Positions 34,901 through 63,639 of a stretch of 64,000 bases of DNA are shown here, piece by piece. Both the position numbers and the translations under genes were made by a program. Under the pieces are notes generated by a model. It was not told the origin of the DNA, made no database searches, and worked only from the letters and a program-made list of their open reading frames with translations. Source of the stretch: Anarhynchus alexandrinus (lineage: Eukaryota > Chordata > Aves > Charadriiformes > Charadriidae); assembly GCA_008711295.1 (NCBI GenBank), contig VUYV01000597.1, positions 215,575 through 279,574 on the forward strand. The letters run 5' to 3'. Within the stretch, counting starts at the first letter, position 1; each line of letters begins with the position of its first letter.

Positions 34901-36146
34901 AGGTAGAAAGCCTGGCAACGTTTTGCGCCTCGTGGCAGTAAGACAAGCTTCATGCCAGCCTGCGCTACAGCTTACAGCAACGCAGCTACGTGGTGTGGGA
35001 TAGAGCTGGGGAAGGCAGGGGGGGAAATGGGCACCTCTCCGCTTAAAGGAGAGAGAGAAAAATGTTCATGGACAGTTTAAACGCACAACTAAAGTTCTCA
35101 CCCACCAATAGTAGCTCTGATTTCATTGTGATTACTCCCTCGACTTTTGATCACCCAACTGTCAGCAAAATAGCAGTATTTGCTTCTTCCAGCAGTCAGT
35201 CTTAAACCCAGACTGCTGTCGGTGCTGATCGCCCTAACCGGGCAGGCCAAGCTCAGCCGCACACTGCTCCCAGGCTGTTTCCTACCAGCTGCTGTGGATC
35301 TGCAGATCTTCTGTGGCACAACAGCCAGAGCTCTGTGGGTTTGGGCTGATGCATTTCTTACAAGTGTCATGCCAGCTTTCCTACAGCAAATTCATCCTAT
35401 TCTAGTTCTGCTGAAACTGCACCCTCCCCGTGCTTGCTGACAGCGGTCTTCAGCACCAATATCACAGCTGCCAAGCGCACTGCAACCAGCTCCTGCGAGC
35501 TCCTGGCCTCCCGGCGCAGCCGCTGCCAGCCTACAACCATCTGCTCACCCCAAACCCCGCCGGTTTCTGCCTACAGCTCCTTCCCCCAGCTCCCTGCAGC
35601 TTCGCCTCTCTTTTGGTCCAGCTTCTGAAGCTGGAGGCCACCTCGACGCTTGGAGGACCGGGGTTCCTCTGGGCATCGGGAGAGCAGGAGGACAGCAGTG
35701 CTTCACCCCAAGCTATCGCTTCAGACTGCTGCGGACTCCAGCGAACCGCATCGATGGTGACAAGGCTGCAGTGACCGTTCCGAAAGCATCTCTGCAACAC
35801 GGGGGGACGAGAAACCTTCCCCTGTCCCCCTCCCTGAGGTCGCACTGGAAACAGAGAAGCCCCCGAGAGGTGTTCGGGGTGCCGAGACACAGCCCGGGCC
35901 GCTGCTGGTGCCGCCGTGGCCCACCTTGATGCGCTCCCCCTCGATCTCCACCGTCTTCTCGCGGAAATCCACGCCGATGGTGGCCTCCGTCTTGTCGGGG
36001 AAGGTGCCGCCGCAGAAGCGGAAGGTCAGGCAGGTCTTGCCCACGTTGGAGTCTCCGATCACGATGATCTTGAAGATGCGGGTCTGCACGTAGGGCTCCA
36101 GCGAGCTATCGGGGCCCGGCGGCCGCCCGCCGCCCCCCCCGNTCAT
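31956..36146 (-). CDS. RAB33A: Ras-related GTPase Rab-33A
   Basis: Two coding exons, 35925-36146 and 31956-32411, joined between IK and VQVWD, give 225 residues (human 237). All GTPase motifs are present: P-loop GDSNVGKTC, switch I TIGVDF, WDTAGQE, NKCD and ETSAK. The C-terminus ends SCPC, so both cysteines of the CxC double-geranylgeranylation site are present. In mammals Rab33A is a Golgi and secretory-vesicle Rab enriched in brain and immune cells. It acts in axonal vesicle transport and, with its paralogue Rab33B, binds ATG16L1. The N-terminus is shorter than in mammals and runs through Gly/Pro-rich codons. One ambiguous base (36142) falls in codon 2, so the exact start is less certain than the rest. 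A 3.5-kb intron holds a large CR1. Confidence 0.96.
33170..34568 (+). mobile_element. CR1 LINE, long 5'-truncated copy in RAB33A intron
   Basis: About 1.4 kb in sense orientation on the plus strand, antisense to RAB33A. It includes internal ORF2 text (for example 'ctcatggaggacttcaacca' near 33365, and an AADD-type reverse-transcriptase region damaged near 33700). It also has the ORF2 C-terminus ([14 protein letters not shown]) and the 3' UTR, ending near 'agtctgtgacactgtgagtt'. Frames are interrupted many times, so it is inactive. Confidence 0.9.
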
Positions 36147-36149
36147 GGG

Positions 36150-36435
36150 GCCGCGCCGCCCCACGCACCGGCACCGGCTACGGCGCCGGCACGGTCGTAC
36201 CCACCGGCACGATCCCGCCCCACGCACCGGCTATGGCACCGGCACAGTCCTACGCACCGGCACCGGCACGATCCCGCCCCACGCACCGGCTATGGCACCG
36301 GCACCAGCACCGGCCCCGGCACAGCCCCGCCCCACGCACCGGCACCAGCACAGCTCCGCCCCACGCACCGGCACTGTCCCACGCAGCGGCTCCGCCCCAC
36401 GCCCCGGCACGGCCCCGGCCCCGGTCCCGCTGCGG
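36150..36435. repeat. GC-rich minisatellite upstream of RAB33A
   Basis: A diverged tandem array built on 'ccccacgcaccggc' with 'tatggcaccggcacag' spacers, repeated roughly ten times over 280 bp. It begins 4 bp upstream of the RAB33A start codon (minus strand) and must occupy its 5' UTR and core promoter. The open frames rich in PAPARSRPTH-type residues are repeat artefacts. Confidence 0.85.
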
Positions 36436-36800
36436 CAGCCCCCGTCAGAGCGCGGCCGGTCCTCCAGCCCTTCTCCCCGGGGCTGCCGTGGCGCCGCCGG
36501 CACCGGAGACGACGGGGACCGGGCCGTCGCCCTCCCTCTGCCCGCGCTGGCAGACAGCGCTCCCGGCGGGAGGGCGCAGCCGGTAAAGCGGCCGGGCCGG
36601 GGGAGCGCCGCCGCGGACCGAGTCCCGGGGCTGCCGGGGTAAGGCCAAGCAGGGCGGACAGCGCGCCGCAGCACAGGGCATCACGGAGAACCGATGGAGC
36701 ACGGTCCGCCCTTGCCTCTGCTGTGTCCTCGGTAACGCAGCCCGGGCAGCTCCAAAAGAGACCACAGAGCCCCCAGAATCCGCCCCTGATTCAAAACGAC
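36436..36800. promoter_or_regulatory. CpG-island part of the RAB33A promoter
   Basis: A CpG-dense block continues beyond the minisatellite to about 36650, then drops to ordinary composition. It is the natural candidate for RAB33A transcription initiation on the minus strand. No TATA box was seen. Confidence 0.5.
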
Positions 36801-36889
36801 TCCCGCGGCGCAGGCACTTGGTGGGAAGTGGAGGAGCCAAAGGCTGGGAAGGATCTACCGGAGTGCTGCATCCACCTCTGGCGTCCTCA

Positions 36890-37360
36890 GCACAGGAGAG
36901 ACACGGAGCTGTTGGAGCAGGGCCAGAGGAGGTCCCGGAGCTGCTGCGAGGGCTGGAGCCCCTCTGCTGGGAGGACAGGCTGGGAGAGTTGGGGGGGTTC
37001 AGCCTGGAGAAGAGAAGGCTCCGCGGAGACCTCAGAGCCCCTTCCAGTGCCTAAAGGGGCTCCAGGAGAGCTGGGGAGGGACTCTTGGTCAGGGAGGGGA
37101 GTGATGGGATGAGGGGGAACAGTTTTACACTGAAAGAGGGGAGATTTAGATGAGATATGAGGAAGAAATTGTTGCCTGTGAGGGTGGTGAGCCCCTGGCG
37201 CAGGTTGCCCAGAGAAGCTGTGGCTGCCCCATCCCTGGAGGTGTTCAAGGCCAGGTTGGATGGGGCTTGGAGCAGCCTGGGCTGGAGGGAGGCCCTGGGG
37301 GTGGGACTGGATGGTCTTTAAGGTGCCTTCCAACCCAATCCATTCTATGGTTCTATGATC
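36890..37360 (+). mobile_element. CR1 LINE 3' end, sense
   Basis: Starts at 'gagacacggagctgttggag' and ends at 'ccattctatggttctatgat', with the CR1 octamer tail. It is very similar to the 3' half of the copy at 165-965 and to 54680-55128. Confidence 0.92.
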
Positions 37361-38507
37361 TACCAGAGGTCCCTAGGTGGTCACAACTGCCCCAGGGTAT
37401 CAGTGCTCAGCTGCCCACTCCCAGCAGCACTGAAATGAAACAGGGATGCAATAAACCTCGCAGCAGGTGGAAAAACCTCATAAAGTTGTGTCTGGGGTGA
37501 AAGACATCCCTCCTTTGCAATTTTGGTCACATCTGCAGGCCTGTACAGCTAAGTGAGACCACCCATCCAACCACTGAACCCTCCTGTCTCTCTGGCCTGC
37601 CACTGGTATGAAGAGCAGAGTGACACAGAAGGGATCCTCCCCACCACAGCTCATGTAGACATCAGCTGAACTGAGGGTTTGACCCCTAAAGGAAGCTCAG
37701 CTGGTAGACCCAACAGATCCCTTTGGACTATGGCCCACAGATGTCACCAGGAAACCATTTGTGATCACCCCCAGCTACTTCTGGCCTGGCCAAAAACCTG
37801 CGGGGCAAAGCCGAGATGAGGACACCAGCCCTCTCCCTGCGCGAGCAGAGACAATGCTGAGAAGGCCACGGGAAAGACCTGTTCTTTCCTCAGGGGTGGT
37901 TTGCTCCTCCTGCAGACCCAGCCCAAACGCTAGCCTGAGGAGGGATTCCTGGAGCGAGGGAGCAAGTTGGGGAGCTGCTGTGTCAGGAAGAGGTTGCTGA
38001 GCAGCCTGGCTGCCACATTCGTGTTTAAAATGTCCTCAGCAGAGCACCCAACCTGCTCCTCACATCAAAAAAGACAAGGTAAAGGGGCCAGGAGGGACGA
38101 TGAGACACACTCTTGCGGAGCCCCAGGACTGTATGGGAAGAGTTCCCTGTTTTAAGGGGATAAATATTTGCCTCAGCTGCTTTTTATGGCCCATAAAACA
38201 CAACAGGAAAACCAGCAGCAATATTCAAGCCCTAGGCTGTGTCTTCAGTCCATTCCGTTACCAACTTACCCAGTTAGGTGTTCCTTCACGGGTGTTACCC
38301 GAGAAGCTTTCCTACCTCTTAGCCCTGCTCACGCAACCAATCTGCCTGAGGGCATCTGCTCCCCATATCACCTACGCCCGTCACCTGTCCAGGACAGCAC
38401 AGCCCTGCTCAGCCCCGTTTCCCACTCACCCACTTGATACCACCACCGAGAGACAGGAGGAACATGCTTTTAACAAAGACAACATTTTCCATGAGTTCCC
38501 AGAGGCT
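37361..38507. other. Intergenic region between RAB33A and MARS2
   Basis: I see no coding exon, no RNA gene and no repeat that I can name with confidence. Short open frames have no recognisable domain. Confidence 0.5.
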
Positions 38508-38513
38508 TTTATT
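38508..38513 (-). promoter_or_regulatory. AATAAA poly(A) signal of MARS2
   Basis: The minus strand reads GGAAATAAAAGC only 22 nt beyond the TAG stop at 38536-38538. If used, the 3' UTR is about 40-50 nt. Confidence 0.7.
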
Positions 38514-38535
38514 TCCAGAAGCTGTCTGTTGGAGC

Positions 38536-41500
38536 CTAGAGCTTCTTGGCTTCTATCTGATGATGTCTTGACTTATCTAGTCTGTGAAATAAGATGCCAG
38601 TGTCAGGTCCAAGCTGTCTCCCTTCAAAGGGACATGGCTTCCCATTGTAGCGTGGCAGGAACGTCAAACTGGAGATACCTCTCTCTTCTGGCTCAACAGC
38701 CAGCCTGGAGAGCAACTTGTCTGCCATGTGTGGGATCACGGGCTGCAGGAGAGTCCCATAGACACGCAGGCATTCCAGCGTGATGTGGATGATGGTGTCA
38801 AGCCAGAGCTGCTCTGCAGGGTCTTTTCGGTCAAGTTTCCAAGGCCTGTGTCTCTGGAAGAAACTGTTGGTCTGCCTTACGCACAGGGCAATGCATTCTA
38901 AAGCCTTGTAGATCTGGAAACCTTCAAAATAACTAGCCACCTGCAGAGGCAGAGAAGCCACAGACGCCACGAACTCATAGTCTTCAGCAGAAGCCCTACC
39001 CGTGCCTTTTGCCTCCCTGTAATCCAAGACCTTTGGAAAACAAGACTCTGAGAAACAAGGGTAAGTGTTGCTGGGGTTAATACTGAGGGCTGTTGACCGA
39101 TTCAGGAGCCCCCCAAGCGCATCTGCCAGTTCCGAATTCACCAGCTTAACCACCTTCTCATCATAATAGTCACAGTCACGCTCAGGTACACCCTGCCTTA
39201 GCAGGAAGTACCGAAATCCATCCAATGTGTACTCTCCAATACAAGCGAAGGGATCAATCACATTGCCCAGGCTTTTGGACATCTTCTGCCCACGGACAGT
39301 CCAGTGGGAATGCACAAAGATTCGCTCGGGGGGGGACAGCCCTGCTGCCATCAGCAGTGCTGGCCAGTAGATAGCGTGAAACTTGAGGATGTCCTTGCCC
39401 ACAACATGGTGCGCAGCAGGCCACCACTGCCCGTGCGTCTCAGGGTAGCCCACCACGCTCAGGTAGTTCACCAAGGCATCCACCCACACGTAAATAGTTT
39501 GTGTTGAGTCACTGGGGACAGGGATACCCCACTGCAGCCGGCTCCTCTCACGAGAGACAGACAAGTCCGGCAAGTCCTCTTCCAGCCAGCGGAGCACGCG
39601 CTGGTAGAAAGGGTCAGGGGAAATGGCGTGTGGGTTGTCCCGGAGCCAGTTCCGCAACGGATCCCGGAACGCCGAGAGCCTGAACATGTAATTCTCCTCT
39701 TTGGTCCAGTGCACCTGAGAAGGCAGGAGAGAAAAGAATTACGGCCCAAACGCTCTGTGAAGAGTTTTACAATTTGCAGACAGAATTCTAAACGTGGAGT
39801 TTGTCGCATGCTCCCTCTGCGTTTGGGTGTGCTCCCCACCACCTGTGAAGCCCCTGGCATCTTTCTATGGCTACTGGGAACCTCCTCTTCTGTCACCGCC
39901 TCCCCGGGTTCCCCAGGACAACACCTGAGGACTTCGGCACTTGGGGTGGCTCAGCACTCTGCTTTTAAAGATGCTCGTGCCCCCAGGGAAGGAATGCCTT
40001 TCTACCCGCCAGATTTACGTGTCATCAGGCAAGAATTAGCAAGATGAAAATATGCTTTCTTAAAAACATAGTTTTTCAATAATAGTAGAAAATCATGAAA
40101 AGACAAAATGACATTGTTAATTACTGCCTTACTAACAAGCCTCGTGGGTGCCCCTGCTATTTCTCTTTGGTACTATGTTCCTCTTTTTCCCCATTTTAAG
40201 CATTAAACCATCTGCCATGGTTTCGGCTGGGACAGTTGACTTTCCTGTTGGCAGCTGGTGCGGTGCTGTGTTTCAGGTTTGGGATGGGAGTGGTGTTGAT
40301 GGCACACTGATGTTTTTGGTTGTTGCTGAGCTCTCAAGGCCTTTTCTGCTCCTCACACCACCCCACCAGCGAGCAGGCTGGAGAGCACAAAACGCTGGGA
40401 GGAGACACAGCCGGAACAACTGACTCCAGCTGACCCCAACTGCCCACAGGGATATTCCATGCCATATGATGTCATGCTTGGCATATAAAGCTGGAGTAAG
40501 AAGGGGGGATGCTCTGAGTGATGGCGTTTGTCTTCCCAAGTCAACATTACGTGTGATGGAGCCCTGCTTCCCTGGGGATGGCTGAACACCCACCTGCCGA
40601 TGGGAAGGAGTGAGTGAATTCCTTGTTTTGCTTTGGTTGTGCGGCTTTTGCTCGACCTATTAAATTGTCTTTACCTCAACCCATGAGTTTTCCTTATTTT
40701 TTCCCCATTCTTCTCCCCATCCCACTGGGCATGGGGGAAGAAGTGAGCGAGCAGCTGGGTGGTCCCAGTTGCCAGCTGGGGTTAAACCACGACAGCATCT
40801 TAGTTGCTAACTTTATTAGCCTATAATCATGTTGAAGTACTGACAGCACTCCTCCCACACGTTTAAATTCATTAAATGACACATTTAGCTAAAGCAATGA
40901 AAACTTTGTGGGTAGATACGGTATGAGTGAGCTGCGTAAAGGCACTCAAGAGATCTATGGCTAGGTCAAGAATTTTTACCTTTTAAAGATGATTAAGATT
41001 CTAAGATAAGAAAGTATAGGCTCTGGCATCACAGGAGAGTTTGTTTCTAGAACCGAACCCAACAACTTCTGACTGAGCCAGAAAGTGCCTCACTCGCAAT
41101 ATAAGCAGTAGAGAGCCTACCACACCTCAAGCTGAGATACCCGAAGGAATAATTAATCCTAGTGGTACATACCCTAAGGAATAATTAATTAATCCTAGTG
41201 GTACATACCCTAAGGAATAATTAATCCTAGTGGTATGAAACTGCTTTATGATGTAGCTGAATTGATCTAATTTCAGTAGCAGCCAGTAGCAAATACTATC
41301 TTTTCTCACTTGGTTAGAGGTCACCCCAAAAGAAATATTCTGCCCTACACAAATCATTAACAAGTTACATAAAAATGTTCTGGTTCCCCCCGCCCCCAGG
41401 CCCCAAATTCTTTATGTTTTTCCATCATCTTTTTCAGTTTCTGGGTACCAGCTCTCAGCGCTCTGTCCAGGAGTAACACTTCACACAGAGCCAATGCAAA

Positions 41501-44500
41501 GTCCTCCATCCAATATTCCCTTTCACACAATCCAGTGATCCTTTTGGTAACAACTCGGGACACAAAAGCCATCTCACAGTGGGACCTGCAATCGTTTCTT
41601 CTGAAACGCTGACCAAGTCTGGTGTTTGGCTCCGAAGAGCCCACCTCAGGCCCTCTGCCAGGTGCTAAGAGCTGAGCTACCCATCAGCTAATCACCCGCA
41701 GAAAAGGAGGTTGATAAGTGAGTAGAAAGTAGTTCAGCAGGAAGAGGAAAAGAGATCAGAAATAGGCTGTCTCCTGAGAACTCCTGAGTTAGAGCCTGGA
41801 GCATACAGAGAGTCTGATAAAGGGCAGAGTAATTATAACAACCTGCAAAACCGGTGTCTCTGTTCACGGCCTGCCTGCGAACAGTTACTGGAATATCTGC
41901 CCTGCAGAGAAATCTCCGTGCCGTCTCTCCTGACCTTCACACAGCCCTGACCTTAGAAGCACGGGACAATTCAGGAAGTCTCTAGTCCAGCCTCCTGCTC
42001 ACAGCAGGGTCATCTACAGGGTTAGAACAGGTTACTTGGGGCTTCAGCCAGGCACATCGTGAAAACATCTAAGGATTGAGACCGCAGAACTTCCCCAGGC
42101 AGCCTGTTCTGCTGCTTGGCTGTCCTCACAGGGAAAAAAGTTTGTCTGTAAATCCAGTCTGACCCTCTCTTGTTTCAGCTTACATCTGTTCTCTCATCCT
42201 CCTGCCACTTACCATTAGAACCTGGCTCCGTCTTCCTGATGACCTCCTAGTAGCTATTGGGGAGCTTCTGCCACTTCTCCCAAAATCCTGTCTTCTCCAA
42301 GCCTGAAGAAGCCAGCTCCCTCAGCCTCTCCACAAATGGCTAGTGTTCCAGCATCTTAACCATCTCGGTGGCCCTCCACTGATCTTCTTCCAGTTTCTGT
42401 ACTGTGTTTCCTGCATTGGGAGATGGCAATCTGGATGCAGTACCCAGATGTGGTCATTTAGAGTAGTGGGGAATAATCGTATCCCTTGAACAGGTATTGG
42501 TCCTGTTCAATAGCCCGAGGTAATCCCGTTGGCGGCCTTTGCTGCCAGGGTGCACTGCTGGTTCACGTTCAGCTTGTTGTTTACCAACCCACCAGGGCTT
42601 TTCAGCATGCTCCCTGGACAGGCAGTTCCCAGCTCCAGCCCATTTCCACATTGCAGCCCCACATACACCAACTGTCTCCAGGCTGGACCCAAGCAATGAA
42701 TGCAATACTTCAATAAATGCAGCTCCCTTCCCAGTGAATACAGAACACCACAGTCCTGGCCCTGCAATGGAGCATCTGCTTGCTCTACAGGTAAATTAAT
42801 CCACCACTCACACCACAACAAACCCATAAAACGAGAGCAGTGGAGGTGGGACAGGCCCTCCACCTCTCTCCAGCCCCCACTGCCTGCTCACAGCAGGGCT
42901 GGCACCAGCCAAGGGTGACGGGAGCCTTACCCAGCCAAGGCTGGGACACCCCAAGGACGGGGCTCCCCCACCTCGCTAGGTACCTGCCCCGGGATTGCAC
43001 CATCCTCCTGGGGAAAGAGCTTATCCTAACGCCCGGCCTGACCCCGCACAGCTTGTGGCATCATCACCCCTTGCTCTAGCACCCGGCACCCTGAGACGCG
43101 TATGGCTTTGTGCTCTTTGTAAATGCCCTGCGAGGAGGTGTAGGCTGCTATTGGCTTGTCGCTTCGCATCCTATTTGCCAAACTAAACTGGCCCAGTTCT
43201 CTCTACCTCTTGAAGGCCTGTGCTCCATACCCTGACCACACTGGGAGCCTCTGGCAGCTCCTCTCCGAGCTTCTCTGCAGATTAAATAACACAAAAGCAC
43301 AGTAACAGAGTGAAGGAGGAGGATAATTTCCTACAGAACAGACTCCGGTCTCTCAGCGTTCAAGGAAGACCTGAAGAACATCATTCAAAGGTGAGCTATA
43401 CATTTTCACCCACAGGTTCTACTGGATACCAAAAAGTCACTCACCAGAAGTACGGGGTTTATGGCACGTTCTAAACTCCTTCTTTTCCTTCACCAAACCC
43501 TCAAGCAACAAACTACTCAACTGTCTCTTTCTGGTTGGAGATAAACACCTACCACCTCTTTCCACCACCCCGCAAGATCTTCCTTGCACCACACACACTA
43601 CCATTTCTCTTGGACAGCACAATATACAGCTAAGGCAAGTAATTGGTCTCAGGGTACATTTGACTTTGAAGCCTGCTGGCTCTATTTTAGATCTGAAGAA
43701 TAATTTCTTAGCCTGGAAACTTCATCTTTTCCACAACTAAGTTAGGTTCTTTATCAAGAGATATTATTTGCCAACATAGCCTTTTCTCTGTGAACCAGCA
43801 CTCCTATGCCCCAGCCTCGTACAAATATCACCAAAGCATCACCTCTGCTTAGCTCTGAAGCACGATTATCTGCAACTGCTGGATTAAATCATGTAACTCC
43901 TGACACCTTACAGAAAACGCAGTGGCTGGAGACTCTGGGTCAGGTACCACACTCCTGGCTGCACCACTATTCAGTCATCGGACTAGACCACAGGCAGATG
44001 ATGTTATGGTGTTTTACGTAGGGCTGAAACCCATGCAACAAGACTGATGAAAAGTGTCCAGAGGCCAAACTGAATTGCCTCACAAAACAGGTCTGAAACG
44101 GCAGACACCCAATGAACACCTTAGTTATAAACACTTTTATCCTTCCACACAGCCAACTTATTTCATAACTGCTTTAAAACGCTACTTCCAGGCCAATGGC
44201 CTGTGCAACCCAGCAGCAGCTGAATCCCATGGCACATGGCTGAAATTTGCATCTGCCAGTTGGGGCTCTGGCAGCTCTCCCTCGCACAGCCACACACCAC
44301 TACAAACACAGAAGAAACATTCTATGAAATACAGGCAAGTCTCAGCTGACATAAATCTCAAAAGGCTACAGGACACATTAAGCACCCCCAAATTTGGCCA
44401 GACCAGAGCAAGAGATAAGTGTGCAGTGCTTCCACAGGACTGACCGCCCTTGGCTGGGCTGGTGCTGGTTACCTGATGGCCGGTCTCCACCGACACCTTG

Positions 44501-45142
44501 CAGGGGCGTCCCTGGGCATCCCTGCGCTCGGCCAGCTGGCTCTCGGGCAGGAAGCACTCCTCAGGAGTGCAGTACCAGCCCTCATAACACCCTTTGTAGA
44601 GAGCCCCGCCGTCCTGGAGTGCCCCCCAGAAATGGCGCACGGCTCGCTGGTGGCGGGGCTCACTGGTGCGGATGAAGTCCGTGAAGGAGACGGCGGCCTG
44701 GGTCAAGGCTTGGCGGAAAAGGCCCGAGACCCGCTCGCAGAGCTCCGGTGGAGACGTCCCTGCAGCGGCCGCGGCCTGCTGGATCTTCAGCCCGTGCTCG
44801 TCGGTCCCTGAAACGGCAGAGAGGGCCGTGAGGAGGGGACACGGAGGCCTGGGGACACGGGGAACGAGGACAGCCCCGGGGGAGGTGGGTGAGCCCCGGG
44901 GAGGAGCCGGAGGGTGCGGGGCCGCGGCGCCCAGGCTCACCCGTGGAGAGGCGGCCCGGGCCGGCGCCGCGGAGGCCACGGTAGCGGTGCAGGGCGTCGG
45001 CAAGCAGGGCGGAGTAGAGATGCCCGATGTGCGGCGGCCCGTTAGCGTAGAAGATAGGGGTGGAGAGCAGGAGGCGGCGGCCGGGCCCGGTGGAGGCGGC
45101 GCGGCGGGGCGGGTGCGGGAAGCGGCGGGGCGGCCGCAACAT
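38536..45142 (-). CDS. MARS2: Mitochondrial methionyl-tRNA synthetase
   Basis: Three coding exons, 44941-45142, 44473-44807 and 38536-39714, give 571 residues (human 593). The enzyme charges mitochondrial tRNA-Met in the matrix. The N-terminus ([18 protein letters not shown]) is Arg-rich and acid-free, as expected of a mitochondrial presequence. The class I signature is PPHIGHLY and the KMSKS loop is [21 protein letters not shown] and [14 protein letters not shown] are family hallmarks, and a C-terminal anticodon-binding helical domain follows. Exon junctions fall at [11 protein letters not shown] and [11 protein letters not shown]. The start was chosen at 45142 because it has GCCGCCATG context and begins the presequence. 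A 4.76-kb second intron carries CR1 copies, a solo LTR and a minisatellite. The gene is head-to-head with AIFM1. The human gene is a single exon on chromosome 2, so the intron-bearing form here is notable. Confidence 0.96.
40213..40794 (+). mobile_element. Solo LTR, ERVL-type endogenous retrovirus
   Basis: A 582-bp element with TG...CA ends and imperfect terminal inverted repeats: 'tgccatggtttcggctgg' at the left, and the reverse of the right end reads 'tgtcgtggtttaa'. Flanks ccatc (40208-40212) and gcatc (40795-40799) fit a 5-bp target duplication with one change. Inside are a TATA-like catataaag (near 40482) and ATTAAA (near 40658) in the right order for LTR U3-R. No internal viral gene accompanies it. 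It lies in MARS2 intron 2, antisense to the gene. Confidence 0.75.
41137..41236 (+). repeat. AT-rich tandem repeat, about 3 copies
   Basis: The unit 'ggaataattaatcctagtgg' plus 'tacataccctaa' is repeated three times, with one copy carrying an extra AATT. It lies in MARS2 intron 2. Confidence 0.9.
41960..42620 (-). mobile_element. Old CR1 LINE, antisense, in MARS2 intron 2
   Basis: Plus-strand phrases such as 'ttccccaggcagcctgttct' and 'gtcctcacagggaaaaaagt' are the reverse complement of the CR1 3' UTR. The element is diverged and contains no intact frame. Confidence 0.75.
42840..43285 (-). mobile_element. Probable CR1 LINE fragment, antisense
   Basis: Text such as 'cctcctggggaaagagctta' followed by 'tcctaacgcccggcctgacc' resembles the reverse complement of a CR1 3' region in an older subfamily. 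Limits are approximate. Confidence 0.5.
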
Positions 45143-45299
45143 GGCGGCGCTGCCATAGAGACGGCGGAGCCAGAGCGACCACCCGGAAAGGCTGGAGGGG
45201 GGGGTGTGGGAGGGGGGCGCCGCAGCCAATGGGGAGCGGGAGGCGGCGCACGCGCCCTGCGTGCGGCGGGGCCGGGAGCGGCGTGAGGCGACCGGCGAC
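45143..45299. promoter_or_regulatory. Bidirectional promoter of MARS2 and AIFM1
   Basis: Only 157 bp separate the two start codons. The block is CpG-rich and has no TATA box. It contains an ETS/GABPA-type core CCGGAA at 45183-45188 and a CCAAT box at 45226-45230, both common in bidirectional promoters of nuclear genes for mitochondrial proteins. The CpG island continues into AIFM1 intron 1 to about 45950. The sites are seen directly. The shared regulation is inferred. Confidence 0.8.
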
Positions 45300-63469
<18,170 letters not shown>

Positions 63470-63606
63470 ACTCCAGAACGGGAACACTGCAATAGGAGTG
63501 AGTAGGGCAGCGGGGGCCACTGGCTGTGTGCGCCCCTTCATCTCAGACAACTTCCTCCGAGTACTTGTGAATATTTCCAGTCACCTAGAGCTCTAATGTT
63601 TGCACC

Positions 63607-63612
63607 AATAAA
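63607..63612 (+). promoter_or_regulatory. AATAAA poly(A) signal of AIFM1
   Basis: AATAAA lies 138 nt after the AIFM1 TAA stop, followed by a T/G-containing downstream stretch. The 3' UTR would end near 63630. Confidence 0.85.
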
Positions 63613-63639
63613 TTCAGATTGTTCTAAGTTAAACGCCTT

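Noticed and set aside
35916..37112. 398-codon plus-strand open frame
   Set aside because: It is antisense to RAB33A exon 1, then runs through the promoter minisatellite and a CR1. It is a shadow frame.
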